Positions 24,541 to 33,433 of a stretch of 49,350 nt of DNA are shown one piece after another. A model generated the notes under the pieces. It was given only the letters and a program-made list of their open reading frames with translations, was not told the DNA's origin and did no database searches. How positions within the stretch are numbered: the stretch's first letter is position 1; each line of letters starts with the position of its first letter. Location: the NCBI RefSeq assembly GCF_900107415.1, contig NZ_FNPX01000022.1:1-49350 (forward strand), given 5' to 3'. A program made the position numbers and the translations under genes. Origin of the DNA: Jannaschia faecimaris (lineage in GTDB: Bacteria > Pseudomonadota > Alphaproteobacteria > Rhodobacterales > Rhodobacteraceae).

Positions 24541-25575
24541 TTAGGGGCCAGTTTTTTTAATTCTGTTTTCAAATGGGTTTTGGGTTGGCGCACCAATCCC
24601 GGATGATGCTTTGGCTCGTAAGTACGGGAAATCCCGAACGAGCATTCGCTCCAGGTGATCGCCTGCCCTGAACGGGCTATAACGTGGTGCAGTGTCCGGC
24701 TCGACCAATTCGTCGAAGGGCCGGATGACAGTATCATGATTGGCAGCGACGAAATACGGCATCGAGTATCGCTCAGGGCTGAGATTCAGAACACGGTGGG
24801 GCGTTGACCGCAAAAATCCGTTGGACCAAGCTTCCAACATGTCGCCAATATTTACGACAAGAACGGCCGGGTCTGCGGGCACGTCTATCCAAACATCATC
24901 TTGACCCAGGACCTGCAAACCCGCGTTGCGCGTGTGCAACAAGGTAAGGCATTCATAATCCGTGTGTGCACCCATATTGACAGACTTGTGGTCGATGGTC
25001 TCGCTGCCTCGAACGTAATGCAACAGGCGCAATTGCGAGATAGGCTTGGTCATGTGCTGTGTCATCGCGCCCTGGCGAAGACCAAGGTACATTTCGAGAG
25101 CCGCGCATACCAGACGGCCAAGTTCGGCAACCTCGTTGTAATAGCTTGTCACGGTGCGACGGAATCCCGAAATTTTCGGCCAGACGTTGGGGCCGAGCAT
25201 TCGGTTGCCAGCAAGATAGTCACTGTCATCCGCAGGAAGGTCGAGGCCTAGATCGAAAGCTTCGTAGCTTCTGTGAATCTCGTCGGCATAATCGCCCTTC
25301 TCCGTGAATGGCACATAGCCGCGATGATTTGAGCTGTTTGCGATGTAGTATTGCTGTTTGGTTGCTTCGGGCTGTCGAAAGAAGTCACGCGCTGCGTCAT
25401 ACGTGGCTTCGATAAGATCAGGATGGATGCCGTGGTCGCAAATCCTGAAGAAACCGAAGTCTCTTGCAGCCTGTCCAATCGCGTATGCGACTTTTCGCTT
25501 CCTGACCGGGTCAGCCGATCTGAGGTCTGCCGCGCTTATCAACGGAAGGGACGGCCTGGATTTGCTTTTGTACAT
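24541..25575 (-). CDS. 2-oxoglutarate/Fe(II)-type oxygenase (isopenicillin-N-synthase-like)
   Basis: 344 residues with a DIOX_N region (residues 10-120, FFRICDHGI and NSSNHRGYVPF) and a 2OG-FeII_Oxy core. The iron ligands are His204 and Asp206 (AHTDYECLT) and His260 (STPHRVLN); Arg269-x-Ser271 (RYS) is the usual 2-oxoglutarate carboxylate contact. All catalytic residues are present. Substrate unknown; relatives hydroxylate, desaturate or cyclise amino acids and secondary metabolites. It lies between a GAF histidine kinase gene (63 bp upstream) and a LysE-type exporter. Confidence 0.85.
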   Translation of the reverse strand: MYKSKSRPSLPLISAADLRSADPVRKRKVAYAIGQAARDFGFFRICDHGIHPDLIEATYDAARDFFRQPEATKQQYYIANSSNHRGYVPFTEKGDYADEIHRSYEAFDLGLDLPADDSDYLAGNRMLGPNVWPKISGFRRTVTSYYNEVAELGRLVCAALEMYLGLRQGAMTQHMTKPISQLRLLHYVRGSETIDHKSVNMGAHTDYECLTLLHTRNAGLQVLGQDDVWIDVPADPAVLVVNIGDMLEAWSNGFLRSTPHRVLNLSPERYSMPYFVAANHDTVIRPFDELVEPDTAPRYSPFRAGDHLERMLVRDFPYLRAKASSGIGAPTQNPFENRIKKTGP

Positions 25576-25638
25576 CAGTATTGCCGAGGCTCTCTTTGCC
25601 GTTCAGATCTATCATCTCTCTGAGATAAACATAGTCAG

Positions 25639-26991
25639 TTAATTACCGACCAAGCCAGTCTCGTCGACCGTCGCGGGGAAATAGAGTTCAAATGTGGTGC
25701 CATGAGGGTTCTCGGTTTGCGCCACGACCGTCCCTTTCGACTGCTGCATGAACCCCATGACCATCGAAAGGCCCAAGCCGGTCCCTTCGCCAATAGGTTT
25801 CGTCGTATAGAACGGATCGTAGATGCGCGGCAGAACGTGCGATGCGATGCCGGTCCCTTCGTCGATCACGCGCAATCGAACGTATCGGCCCGGCGCGATC
25901 TCCTGCGACGGAGCTTTCGTGTCGCCGATGCCGTAGGTGACGTTGTCAGTCGTGATTCTAATGATTCCTCCGGAAGGCATGGCATCACGCGCATTCAAGA
26001 TCAGGTTTCCCAACGCAACTTCCGCTGCGATCGGATCGACGCTTACGTCCCAGAGGTCTTGCGCCAACTCCAGGTTGATTTCGTTCGATAGTCTGTGCCC
26101 ATTCCGATCTCTGGTCCGCGCGACCAGATCGTTCAGGGACAGGCGCTCAGGCACCAGATGCATTCGCTGCGAGAAGGCGAGCATGTCCTTGATGAGTTTG
26201 GCCCCTCGCGAGGCCGCGTCCTTGGCATCGCCAAAAAGTTCCTTCAGGACCGCTTCAGACTGCTCCTCCTCGGCAAGATCAAGGTTTCCGGAAATCACGG
26301 TTAGCAGGTTATTGAAACTATGCGCGAATCCGCCCGTCAGTCGCCCGATTGCTTCAAGTTTCCGGGCGTTTGCAAGTTCAGCTTCCAAGGACTTTCGATT
26401 ATTCGTTTCCTGGGTGAGTTGAGCATGCGACTGGACAAGGTCGGTGTATCGCCGGTGTGATCGCTCACTCTCGGCCAAAAGCTCCAGCTTCGCACTTGTC
26501 ATTGCCGCGACCGTAATCAGAACTTCGAGTTCTGCGGCTCCAAATGCCCCCGGTTCCGGGTGTTCGCTGTCTATTACCCCCACGATGCGATCATCGAAGA
26601 TCAGCGGGACGCAAATCTCGGAGCGCGCGGGCTGCGTATCGGCGATGTAATTCTTATCCCGAAGAAGATCCTCAATGACGACCGCTTCACGCGTCTGCGC
26701 AACCTGGCCGGTTATGCCATGGCCGAAAGGGATTTGCAGAGGGTTCAGGATTGTACGCCCGTAGGGGTTTTTTTCGCCGAGAGCCGCGACTTGAGTAAGC
26801 ATGGTCTGCTCGGGATTGGCCTGGTAAATGACGCAGTCGATGAATTTCAGCTGGCCCACGACGTTGCGAGCGACATACCAGAAAAGATCGTCAACATTCG
26901 GAATCGAAATCAGATCCACTGCGAATGCATTGAGCGTCCGAAGAGTGCTTGCCTCCTCGGGGGCAGCCGGCCTTAACGCTGATTGCATCAT
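25639..26991 (-). CDS. GAF-domain sensor histidine kinase (HWE-unlike, HisKA type)
   Basis: 450 residues: GAF sensor domain at about 20-172, a short coiled coil (175-210), dimerisation/phosphoacceptor region with His224 (GGFAHSFNNLLTVI) and a catalytic ATPase domain with N box NLILNARDAM (329-338), DEGTGI and GEGTGLGLSM. It has no membrane segment, so it senses a cytoplasmic cue. No receiver domain is attached and no response regulator is in the window. It is the first gene of a minus-strand cluster with an oxygenase and an exporter, an unusual partner set for a kinase. Confidence 0.85.
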   Translation of the reverse strand: MMQSALRPAAPEEASTLRTLNAFAVDLISIPNVDDLFWYVARNVVGQLKFIDCVIYQANPEQTMLTQVAALGEKNPYGRTILNPLQIPFGHGITGQVAQTREAVVIEDLLRDKNYIADTQPARSEICVPLIFDDRIVGVIDSEHPEPGAFGAAELEVLITVAAMTSAKLELLAESERSHRRYTDLVQSHAQLTQETNNRKSLEAELANARKLEAIGRLTGGFAHSFNNLLTVISGNLDLAEEEQSEAVLKELFGDAKDAASRGAKLIKDMLAFSQRMHLVPERLSLNDLVARTRDRNGHRLSNEINLELAQDLWDVSVDPIAAEVALGNLILNARDAMPSGGIIRITTDNVTYGIGDTKAPSQEIAPGRYVRLRVIDEGTGIASHVLPRIYDPFYTTKPIGEGTGLGLSMVMGFMQQSKGTVVAQTENPHGTTFELYFPATVDETGLVGN

Positions 26992-27378
26992 CGAACCTCT
27001 CCTTCCGGAGCGTTTATCTCATGGGGGCAGAAGAAAGTATTGCCAATTTTTTCGCGCGCAGCAAGGTGCTGAGGCCATTGAAAATAATCAATCCGCTTGT
27101 CCCGTAGGCACCACCCGCCTGCAGAATTCCGTCTATTCGTCGCTGGACCCCTATACGTGGCGCGCGCTCCTGCTTTGTCGAGTGTCATGCTCTGTGGCGG
27201 TCTGACGTGGCCAAACCGCGATTTCGCCACCGTTGACGGCGCATTCGTCATGGGCGGTTCGAAAGCCGATGGGTGTTCGAAAATGGCACGGGCTCGGTCA
27301 CGTTGCACAGGGTGACAATTACGTAACGTCATGAGGCCCGGAATCGTGTCGCATGCGTGGCGAAGACGGAATTTGGCA
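26992..27378. other. Gap between the kinase and TetR genes
   Basis: About 390 bp upstream of the histidine kinase gene and after the convergent end of the TetR gene. No frame with coding character or recognisable motif is seen. CTCCTTCCGGAG just before the kinase start on the minus strand is a short inverted repeat that overlaps its ribosome site (GGAG). Confidence 0.35.
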
Positions 27379-28011
27379 TCAACCGGCAGTCGGTTCCGCG
27401 TAGCGGGACGCCGCCGATCGGGCGATGCGTGTCAACTCGCTGGCGGTGGCACCGGCGCGTGCGCGTATCATCATACCGGACGCTACCGATACGAGAAGCA
27501 TCGCCTCGGTCTCGGGTGAGGTCGCGGGGTTAGACTCCCACTGGGCGGTGCGGATGCGCTCTGCCAGCGGCTCCTCCAATTGTGCGCACCGCTGCTCCAG
27601 CGAAGCGCGAAATACCGGATTGCTTCCCGCCGCATCAGCCAAGGCACATGTGATCAGGCAGCCTGTTGGCCCGTCTTCGCCCGTCGCAAGGCGGACGACA
27701 CCGTCAAAGAAACGTTCCAGATCGTCGTGCAACGTGCCCGTGGGTCCAAGCGCCGCGATCAGCGGGCCTATCCTTTGCGTGCCGTAGTGGTCGAGTGTCG
27801 CGAGGAACAGACCCTCTTTCGTGCCGAACTGTTGGTAAAGGCTGGCGCGCGGCATACGCATCGCCCGGCAAAGCCGGTCCACCGACGCGCCTTCGAAACC
27901 CTGCGCCCAGAACACGCGCATCGCCGCCTCCAGCGCTTCAATCTCGTCAAAGCCGCGGGGGCGCCCCCGCTTGCGCGCGGCGGTTTCCGTGTCACCAATT
28001 TTTGAACTCAT
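27379..28011 (-). CDS. TetR/AcrR-family repressor of the AhpD-like gene
   Basis: 210 residues. A basic N-terminal tail (RKRGRPRGFDE) is followed by the HTH (ASVDRLCRAMRMPRASLYQQFGTKEGL) and a TetR_C domain. The RGRPRGFD start is typical of the subfamily that includes NemR/AcuR-like and many reductase or peroxidase regulators. One or two cysteines (DRLC and GCLITC) could be redox-active. The predicted -10 on its strand (TATTTT, 28019-28024) lies so close to the ATG that the transcript may be almost leaderless. A palindromic operator lies in the 71-bp divergent gap. Confidence 0.85.
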   Translation of the reverse strand: MSSKIGDTETAARKRGRPRGFDEIEALEAAMRVFWAQGFEGASVDRLCRAMRMPRASLYQQFGTKEGLFLATLDHYGTQRIGPLIAALGPTGTLHDDLERFFDGVVRLATGEDGPTGCLITCALADAAGSNPVFRASLEQRCAQLEEPLAERIRTAQWESNPATSPETEAMLLVSVASGMMIRARAGATASELTRIARSAASRYAEPTAG

Positions 28012-28025
28012 CGTTCTTAAAATAC

Positions 28026-28065
28026 TTGAAGCTCACGTGGTCGTCAATTTATAGAACGATCGTTC
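28026..28065. promoter_or_regulatory. Divergent promoters and palindromic TetR operator
   Basis: For the plus-strand gene, TTGAAG (28026-28031) and TTATAG (28049-28054) are spaced by 17 bp. The perfect 12-bp palindrome GAACGATCGTTC follows at 28054-28065, over the transcription start. For the minus-strand regulator, TTGACG (complement of 28042-28047) and TATTTT (complement of 28019-28024) are also 17 bp apart. A related GAAC-N5-GTTC is at 28004-28016 over the regulator start codon. One repressor could shut both directions. Confidence 0.65.
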
Positions 28066-28082
28066 CAAATAAGGAGAACTCC

Positions 28083-28649
28083 ATGTCAAGGTCCGCCCTG
28101 ATTTCCATTGAGCCCGAAACCATCGAAAGCGCGGCACCGCGTGCGTCCGAACTCTTGCAAGCTACGCAGAAGAACTTCGGCTTCGTTCCCAACATGTATG
28201 GCTACATGGCAAAGCTGCCCGGCGTTCTGGCGGGCTACATGTCCACCTACAAAGACTTCCGGTCCGAGTCTGGGTTCACCCCGCCGGAGCAGGAGGTCGT
28301 GTTCCTGACGATCAGCCGCGTAAACGGCTGCACCTATTGCACGGCGGCGCATTCGATGGTCGCGGACAAAAGCTCCGGTGTGCCGGCCGATGTGCTCAAG
28401 GCGCTTCGCGACGGCGAAACGCTGCCTGATGAAAAACTTCAGGCGCTGTCGAGCTTTGCTGAAGAGATGGTCCTGTCGCGCGGCAATCCGGGCCAGGACG
28501 CGGTCGATGCCTTCCTTGCGGCAGGCTATACTGAACAAAACGTGCTTGGTGTCGTTCTCGGCATCGCCTGCAAGACGTTCTCGAATTACGTCAATGGCCT
28601 TGCAGGCACACCCGTCGATGATGCCTTCGCCGCCTACAAGGTGGACTGA
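28083..28649 (+). CDS. Carboxymuconolactone-decarboxylase/AhpD-like peroxidase-family protein
   Basis: 188 residues. The redox motif C-x-x-C-x-x-x-H is present as Cys83, Cys86 and His90 (NGCTYCTAAHS), and the surrounding sequence fits the uncharacterised peroxidase-related enzymes of the CMD family. AhpD-like proteins reduce peroxides or act as thiol-disulfide partners. AAGGAGAACTCC before the ATG is an excellent ribosome site. It is divergent from and probably repressed by the TetR gene, so induction by an oxidant or electrophile is plausible. Confidence 0.85.
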   Translation: MSRSALISIEPETIESAAPRASELLQATQKNFGFVPNMYGYMAKLPGVLAGYMSTYKDFRSESGFTPPEQEVVFLTISRVNGCTYCTAAHSMVADKSSGVPADVLKALRDGETLPDEKLQALSSFAEEMVLSRGNPGQDAVDAFLAAGYTEQNVLGVVLGIACKTFSNYVNGLAGTPVDDAFAAYKVD

Positions 28650-28671
28650 CCGATACATGGCATTGTAGAGT

Positions 28672-28696
28672 GCCGCGCCCCTTTGAGGGGCGCGGC
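28672..28696 (+). terminator. Stem-loop after the AhpD-like gene, likely terminator
   Basis: GCCGCGCCCC and GGGGCGCGGC form a perfect 10-bp GC-only stem with a 5-nt loop, 22 bp after the stop codon. There is no U-run, as often in this GC-rich sequence. Confidence 0.55.
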
Positions 28697-29076
28697 AAGA
28701 CGTCTCAACGCAAGTATGGCTGGCACCGCCGGATGTTGATCGCCCGAAGTCGCGTTGGGGCTGATACGCATGACCGGTGATCGCACTGTGCTGGAAGTTA
28801 TATGCCGAATGAGGCTGCACGGCCCGGATTGGCACAACGACCTCAAGACATTTGCGCCCGCCGGAGCGCGGAGCAGTGTCGTAGCAACCGCAATGGCGCA
28901 TGACGTCCAGACCCATGCGGTTGGCCCACCTCCGTAGACAAGTCAGCCCGACATCTTGATCCCGACCTATGTTGCGAAATGCTTTGGCGAAAAGATCAAC
29001 CATGTGAAAAGCATCAGGAACGCCCAGACCCTGTCGAGGTCGACCCTTTCTTCGTCTAAATGCAGTACAAGCGTCA
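28697..29076. other. Gap before the MFS pseudogene
   Basis: About 380 bp with no recognisable gene. Several short frames exist on both strands, and a long antisense frame runs over the AhpD-like gene, but none shows family motifs. It may be decayed sequence belonging to the disrupted MFS region. Confidence 0.35.
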
Positions 29077-30227
29077 ATGACTCGCTGGCACATTCTGGCG
29101 ATGCTCTTCATGGCGCGGATCGGGTTAGCGTTGCAGTTTCAAACGCTCGGCTCCGTCGGCGATGACCTGATCGTCGCTTTCGGACTCGACTATGCAGGCA
29201 TCGGTCTTCTCATTGGCCTATTCATGGTGCCGGGGCTTTTTCGGGCACGGCCGGTCGGGTTTGCGGGCCGCTTTGCCTCGGATCGCGTTCTGGCGGCATC
29301 AGGGCTGTGCGTGCTGGCTATTGGGGGTCTCATTTCAGGTGCCGGGGCGGAAAGCTGGACAATCGATCTGGGTCGGGTTCTGGCCGGGTGCGCATCAATT
29401 TTCAATTCACCAAGGTGGTTGCTGACTGGTTCGGCGAACGCGATGAGCATCCTTGTGATGAGTTGGCCCTTCGGGATCGCGATGGGCCAGGGTGGCCATG
29501 CATGGCTTGCGGAAGCCTATGGCTGGTGGGTGCCGTTTCAGGTGGTGCCGCCCTACTGCATCCCGGCGGCCGTCGGCCTTTTCCTTTTTCCACCCACCGG
29601 AAGGTTCAGGCTCTTCCGGTTCCGCTAAGGCGACGCGTCTGACGGCGAGAGAATGGCAACTGATCCTCCGCGCCGATGCCGCCTGGGGTTTGTTCAATGC
29701 AGGCCATGTCGCGTATCTGTCCTTCGGTCCCACGGTCTTGGAAGCGCGGGACTGCAGCGCCTTGAATGCCGCGTGGATCATCAGCGTCGCAGGCTGGGTC
29801 ATGATCTTGCCGGGTGCGCTCTGCGGGCAGGTCGCGGACCGGTTTGGCCGGCGGGACACGATCCTTACGGTATGCATGGCCTCTTCCGTGGCGGCCTTGC
29901 TGTTGCTTGGCCTGCGGCGCGCCGGTCTTGGGGTAAGCTTGCTGTTCGGCCTCGTCGGTATGGCACCTGCCGGAGTCATAATGGCCTTGGCAGGAGAAGC
30001 GCTGCGAGCCGGGCAACGCGCCTTTGGCATGGGTGTCTTCTTCACCGTCTACTACGCGATCATGATCACCAGTCCGTCAAATTGGCGGGGCAATTTTCGG
30101 TGCAACGGGAGATTCGACCGGACCCATTCTCTTCGGTATGATCCTTTTCGCAGCCGTCGTGCCTGCCGCGCTCGTCTTTCGTAGGGTCAAATCAGATCAG
30201 GCAGCCGCGGCGGTAAGGGGGCTTTGA
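29077..30227 (+). pseudogene. MFS transporter, decayed by several frameshifts
   Basis: Pieces of one major-facilitator protein are spread over three frames. MTRWHILAMLFMARIGLALQ begins it. Around 29395-29440 the expected family stretch FQFTKVVADWFGERD is in another frame, then SILVMSWPFGIAMGQGGHAW returns to the first frame. The frame changes again near 29628 (LTAREWQLILRADAAWGLFNAGH and later GQVADRFGRRDTIL). It changes once more near 30080, where the C-terminal end GAIFGATGDSTGPILFGMIL runs to TGA at 30227. At least four indels are needed, so this is genuine decay and not one sequencing error. The original substrate is unknown. Confidence 0.8.
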
Positions 30228-30335
30228 AATGAGCGGTCAGAAACTGTTCTGACGCTAATGTTTGCCATGTTGGACGAGATGGGACGGCCCCGCGTCTTGG
30301 GCTTGACGGACGCTCCCCCCGACCCGATCCGACGC

Positions 30336-31124
30336 TCAGCCGCGTAGTCGCGCAACCTGCCCTACCAGGAACCCTGCGGTCGCCACGCAAACGATGGTCG
30401 GTCCTGCCGGCGTGTCCAGGTGTCGCGCGGCAACAACACCAAGACCGGCCGCGCCTGCGCCGAGACATGCGGCCAGAACTGCCATCCGTTCCGGCGTTCG
30501 CGTAAAGGTGCGGGCGGTCGCGGCCGGGATCAACAGCAACGCCCCCACCAGTAACGCGCCCAGAACTTTCAATCCACAGGCGACGACGATCGCCAGGGCC
30601 ACCGTCAGGATCAGCTGTTCCCGTCGAGGGTTGACGCCTGACGCAAACGCCAAGTCCGGTCCCATCGTCGATATGAGAAGCCGCGACCACCGCCACGCGA
30701 GCAGTCCTGCGACAATGATCGCGCCTATCCAGATAAGAACTACGTCCCACCGCGTCACCGTCAGGATGTCGCCGAAAAGATAACCGAACAGGTCGAGACG
30801 AACGCCCGGCATCATCGAAACGGCCACCAGGCCGATGGCCAGCGCGGAATAGGACAAAACACCGAGCGTCGTATCTGTCGTTCCGCCTCGTTCTGTCAGG
30901 GTGGTCACGGCGAGCGCCATCAGGAAAGCGATGGCAAGCGCACCGCCGAAAATCGGCGCATCGAAGGCCAGTGCCAGCGCCACGCCGAGGATCGACGCAT
31001 GCGCCGTCGCATCCGAAAAATACGCCATGCGCCGCCAGATGATAAAACATCCCAGGGGGCCGGCGGCCATCGCGATCCCGATCCCCGCCAATGCTGCCCG
31101 CACCAGAAAGCTGTCGAGCAGCAT
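30336..31124 (-). CDS. znuB: Zinc ABC transporter permease ZnuB
   Basis: 262 residues of the ABC-3 permease family with about eight hydrophobic segments. RRMAYFSDATAHASILGVAL is the family-typical N-terminal motif, and LKVLGALLVGALLLIPAATA is the C-terminal one. The start overlaps the znuC stop (TGATG), so the two are translationally coupled. Zinc specificity is inferred from the Zur box, zur and znuA next door. Confidence 0.88.
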   Translation of the reverse strand: MLLDSFLVRAALAGIGIAMAAGPLGCFIIWRRMAYFSDATAHASILGVALALAFDAPIFGGALAIAFLMALAVTTLTERGGTTDTTLGVLSYSALAIGLVAVSMMPGVRLDLFGYLFGDILTVTRWDVVLIWIGAIIVAGLLAWRWSRLLISTMGPDLAFASGVNPRREQLILTVALAIVVACGLKVLGALLVGALLLIPAATARTFTRTPERMAVLAACLGAGAAGLGVVAARHLDTPAGPTIVCVATAGFLVGQVARLRG

Positions 31125-31858
31125 CAGGCGCTCTCTCCATGGTCGTGGTGGTGATGGCTATGTTCGTGCCGGTAAAGCGCCAGCGCGCCCCCGGTGCCCG
31201 TTCCGAACAAGGCGCGGTATTCCGGGGCGGAGGCCACATGCTCGGGGTGACCTTCGCAGCAGACGTGACCATTGAGGCAGATCACCCTGTCCGACGCGGC
31301 CATGACAACGTGCAATTCGTGACTGACCATGAGGACTGCGCAACCGGTGTCGGCGCGAATGGCCTCGATCTGCCGATAGAAGGCTGCGGAGCCGGCCTGG
31401 TCCAAGCCTTGCGTCGGTTCGTCCAGCACCAGGATATGCGGATCATTCAGAAGGGCACGCGCCAGAAGTATGCGCTGTCGCTGTCCGCCCGAAAGGCTGC
31501 TCAGTTGTGCCTGTCCCGCGTGCGGCAGGCCCGCGCGGGACAGGGCGGCATCCGCGGCGGCGTCATCGACCGGGCGAGGTAGGCTCAGAAACCGACGGAC
31601 CGTCATCGGCAGATGGGGGTCGACGGGCAATGTCTGCGGGACGTACCCGATCCGCAGGCCGGGGGCTCGCCGAATGCCACCGCTGGCAGGACGGACCGCG
31701 CCGATCATCGCCCGGAGCAGGGTGGACTTGCCCGATCCGTTCGGCCCGACGATCGTGACGATCTCTCCGGGTGCAATGGCCAGGTCGATGCTGTGCAGAA
31801 CGCGCCGCCCGCCATAGGTCACGTCCAGGCGATCCGTGCGGATCAGGGGGGCGGTCAC
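31124..31858 (-). CDS. znuC: Zinc ABC transporter ATPase ZnuC
   Basis: About 244 residues. Walker A is VGPNGSGKST, the signature LSGGQRQR, Walker B ILVLDEPTQGLD and the switch His lies in MVSHELHV. I prefer the GTG at 31858 as start because it forms a GTGA overlap with the zur stop and gives the normal N-terminus (TAPLIRTDRLDV); an ATG at 31885 inside zur is possible. The C-terminus ends in a histidine-rich tail (HEHSHHHHDHGESA), a plausible metal-buffering extension. It powers ZnuB with ZnuA. Confidence 0.88.
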   Translation of the reverse strand: MTAPLIRTDRLDVTYGGRRVLHSIDLAIAPGEIVTIVGPNGSGKSTLLRAMIGAVRPASGGIRRAPGLRIGYVPQTLPVDPHLPMTVRRFLSLPRPVDDAAADAALSRAGLPHAGQAQLSSLSGGQRQRILLARALLNDPHILVLDEPTQGLDQAGSAAFYRQIEAIRADTGCAVLMVSHELHVVMAASDRVICLNGHVCCEGHPEHVASAPEYRALFGTGTGGALALYRHEHSHHHHDHGESA

Positions 31859-32331
31859 GCTAGGATGCCCTGACAAGTGGGGCAAAGGCCCTCGGCTTCC
31901 ATGACCGCCCGCTCGACGGCAAAATTTGCGCCGCTGGCGGCCTGACCCAGGGCCGCGGCGCTGTCGGCCTGTGTTTCCGCGACGGCTTGGCAGTTGCGAC
32001 AGATCAGAAGGACCGGCGCATGGCTTTGTCCGGGCGCGGTACAGGCAACGAACGCATTGAGGCGTTCCACGCGATGCGCAAACCCGTATTTCACGAGGAA
32101 ATCCAAGGCACGGTAGGCGACAGGTGGTTGGGCATTCATCCCGTCCGCGCGCAGGACATCCAGGATTTCATAGGCCCCCAAGGCGCGATGATGCGCCAAC
32201 AGGATCGCCAGGACACGATGGCGGATGGGCGTCAGTTGCAGCCCTTCGTCAGCGCAATGCGCTTCGGCCGCCGCAAGGGCGCTGTCGATGCAATCCGAAT
32301 GATCGTGTATCTCGAAGCCGATGGGTGTCAT
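31855..32331 (-). CDS. zur: Fur-family zinc uptake regulator Zur
   Basis: 158 residues with the Fur fold: winged helix around LTPIRHRVLAILLAHHRALGAYEILDVL and the dimer/metal domain. Structural-zinc cysteines occur as CRNC (LLICRNCQAV) and CPTC near the C-terminus. The start at 32331 (MTPIGFEIHDHSD) sits next to the Zur box; longer upstream reading is not needed. It is the first gene of zur-znuC-znuB, divergent from znuA, so it autoregulates the whole zinc locus. Confidence 0.9.
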   Translation of the reverse strand: MTPIGFEIHDHSDCIDSALAAAEAHCADEGLQLTPIRHRVLAILLAHHRALGAYEILDVLRADGMNAQPPVAYRALDFLVKYGFAHRVERLNAFVACTAPGQSHAPVLLICRNCQAVAETQADSAAALGQAASGANFAVERAVMEAEGLCPTCQGILA

Positions 32332-32342
32332 ATCGGGTTGAT

Positions 32343-32354
32343 ATGTTATAACAT
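32343..32354. promoter_or_regulatory. Zur box between zur and znuA
   Basis: ATGTTATAACAT is a perfect 12-bp palindrome, the core of the Zur sites known in alphaproteobacteria. It lies 11 bp from the zur start and about 35 bp from the znuA start, in position to block both divergent transcription units when zinc is sufficient. Confidence 0.85.
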
Positions 32355-32389
32355 CGCCTCTAACAAGCGTGTGCCAACCGGAGTACGCC

Positions 32390-33382
32390 ATGATCGGTCG
32401 CCTTGCGCCATTTTTCGCCTGTCTCGCTTTGCCTGCATTGGCCGAGGTGCCAGTTGTCGTTGCCGATATCGGGCCGGTGCATTCCATGGTGGCGCGCGTG
32501 ATGGACGGCGTCGGGACACCTGTTCTGATGATTCCCGCGGGGGTGTCGCCACATGGACATGCGATGCGCCCGTCCGAGGCCGCCGCCCTGACGCGTGCGG
32601 ATCTGGTGGTTTGGGTCGGTGCGGCCCTTGCCCCCTGGATGGAGCGTGTGGTCGAGACGCTTGCGGAGGACGCGCGGTCGCTGGAGTTGCTGGAGGATGT
32701 TGGCGTGGCACCTTCGCCCAAGGCATTGCAGGCGGAAAATATGGAGGCAGAACCTGGCGATCATCCGGGGGATGACCACGGACACGCCGAGCATGAAGAA
32801 CATGCGGAAGCTGATCATTCAGGCGAAGACCATGGACATGCAGACGATCATGGCCATGATCACGGAGGTATCGATCCGCATGCTTGGCTCGACCCGGCCA
32901 CGGGCAAGCTCTGGCTGGACCGGATCGCGGAAGTCCTGACAGAACTCGATCCGGAAAACGAGATCATCTACGCGGCGAACGCAGACGCCGGGAAGGCGGA
33001 ACTGGACAGTCTCATGATGGAGATCCGCGCGCGGATGGTGCCTTTGCAGGGACGCGGGTACATCACGTTTCATGACGCTTACAGCGGGTTCGAGGAGCGG
33101 TTCGACATACCGTCTCTGGGGGCGATCTCGGTCAGCGATGCCGCCCCCGCCTCGGCCGGGCAAGTGGCTTCCCTGCGGGAGGTTGTCGTTGCGTCACAGG
33201 CCGTCTGCGTCTTTGCCGAGCCGCAGTTCGACCCGGGTCTGGTCAAGACCTTGACCGAGGGGACATCTGCGCGATCCGGTGTTCTGGATCCGCTGGGTGC
33301 CACGTTGCAGCCGGGGATCGACCTTTACCCGACATTGCTGCGCAACCTGTCAATTTCTTTGGAAGATTGCCTGACGCCGTGA
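32390..33382 (+). CDS. znuA: Zinc ABC transporter substrate-binding protein ZnuA
   Basis: 330 residues with a signal peptide (cleavage near LPALAE). It is a cluster A-I metal-binding protein with the zinc ligands at HSMVARVMDG, SPHGHAMRP and the later HDAYSGFEERF. Between the two lobes is a loop rich in His, Asp and Glu (about residues 122-165) typical of ZnuA and absent from manganese relatives; it probably collects zinc. The start at 32390 is preferred to the GTG at 32369 because it gives a clean signal peptide. Confidence 0.9.
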   Translation: MIGRLAPFFACLALPALAEVPVVVADIGPVHSMVARVMDGVGTPVLMIPAGVSPHGHAMRPSEAAALTRADLVVWVGAALAPWMERVVETLAEDARSLELLEDVGVAPSPKALQAENMEAEPGDHPGDDHGHAEHEEHAEADHSGEDHGHADDHGHDHGGIDPHAWLDPATGKLWLDRIAEVLTELDPENEIIYAANADAGKAELDSLMMEIRARMVPLQGRGYITFHDAYSGFEERFDIPSLGAISVSDAAPASAGQVASLREVVVASQAVCVFAEPQFDPGLVKTLTEGTSARSGVLDPLGATLQPGIDLYPTLLRNLSISLEDCLTP

Positions 33383-33433
33383 TTCCGGCCCGAAGGAGGC
33401 AGGAGGGGACTCGACAAATGTGATTCAAAAAGA

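Noticed and set aside
28086-29111. Minus-strand frame of 341 codons over the AhpD-like gene and the following gap
   Set aside because: Half of it is antisense to the AhpD-like gene, and the rest shows no motifs or ribosome site.
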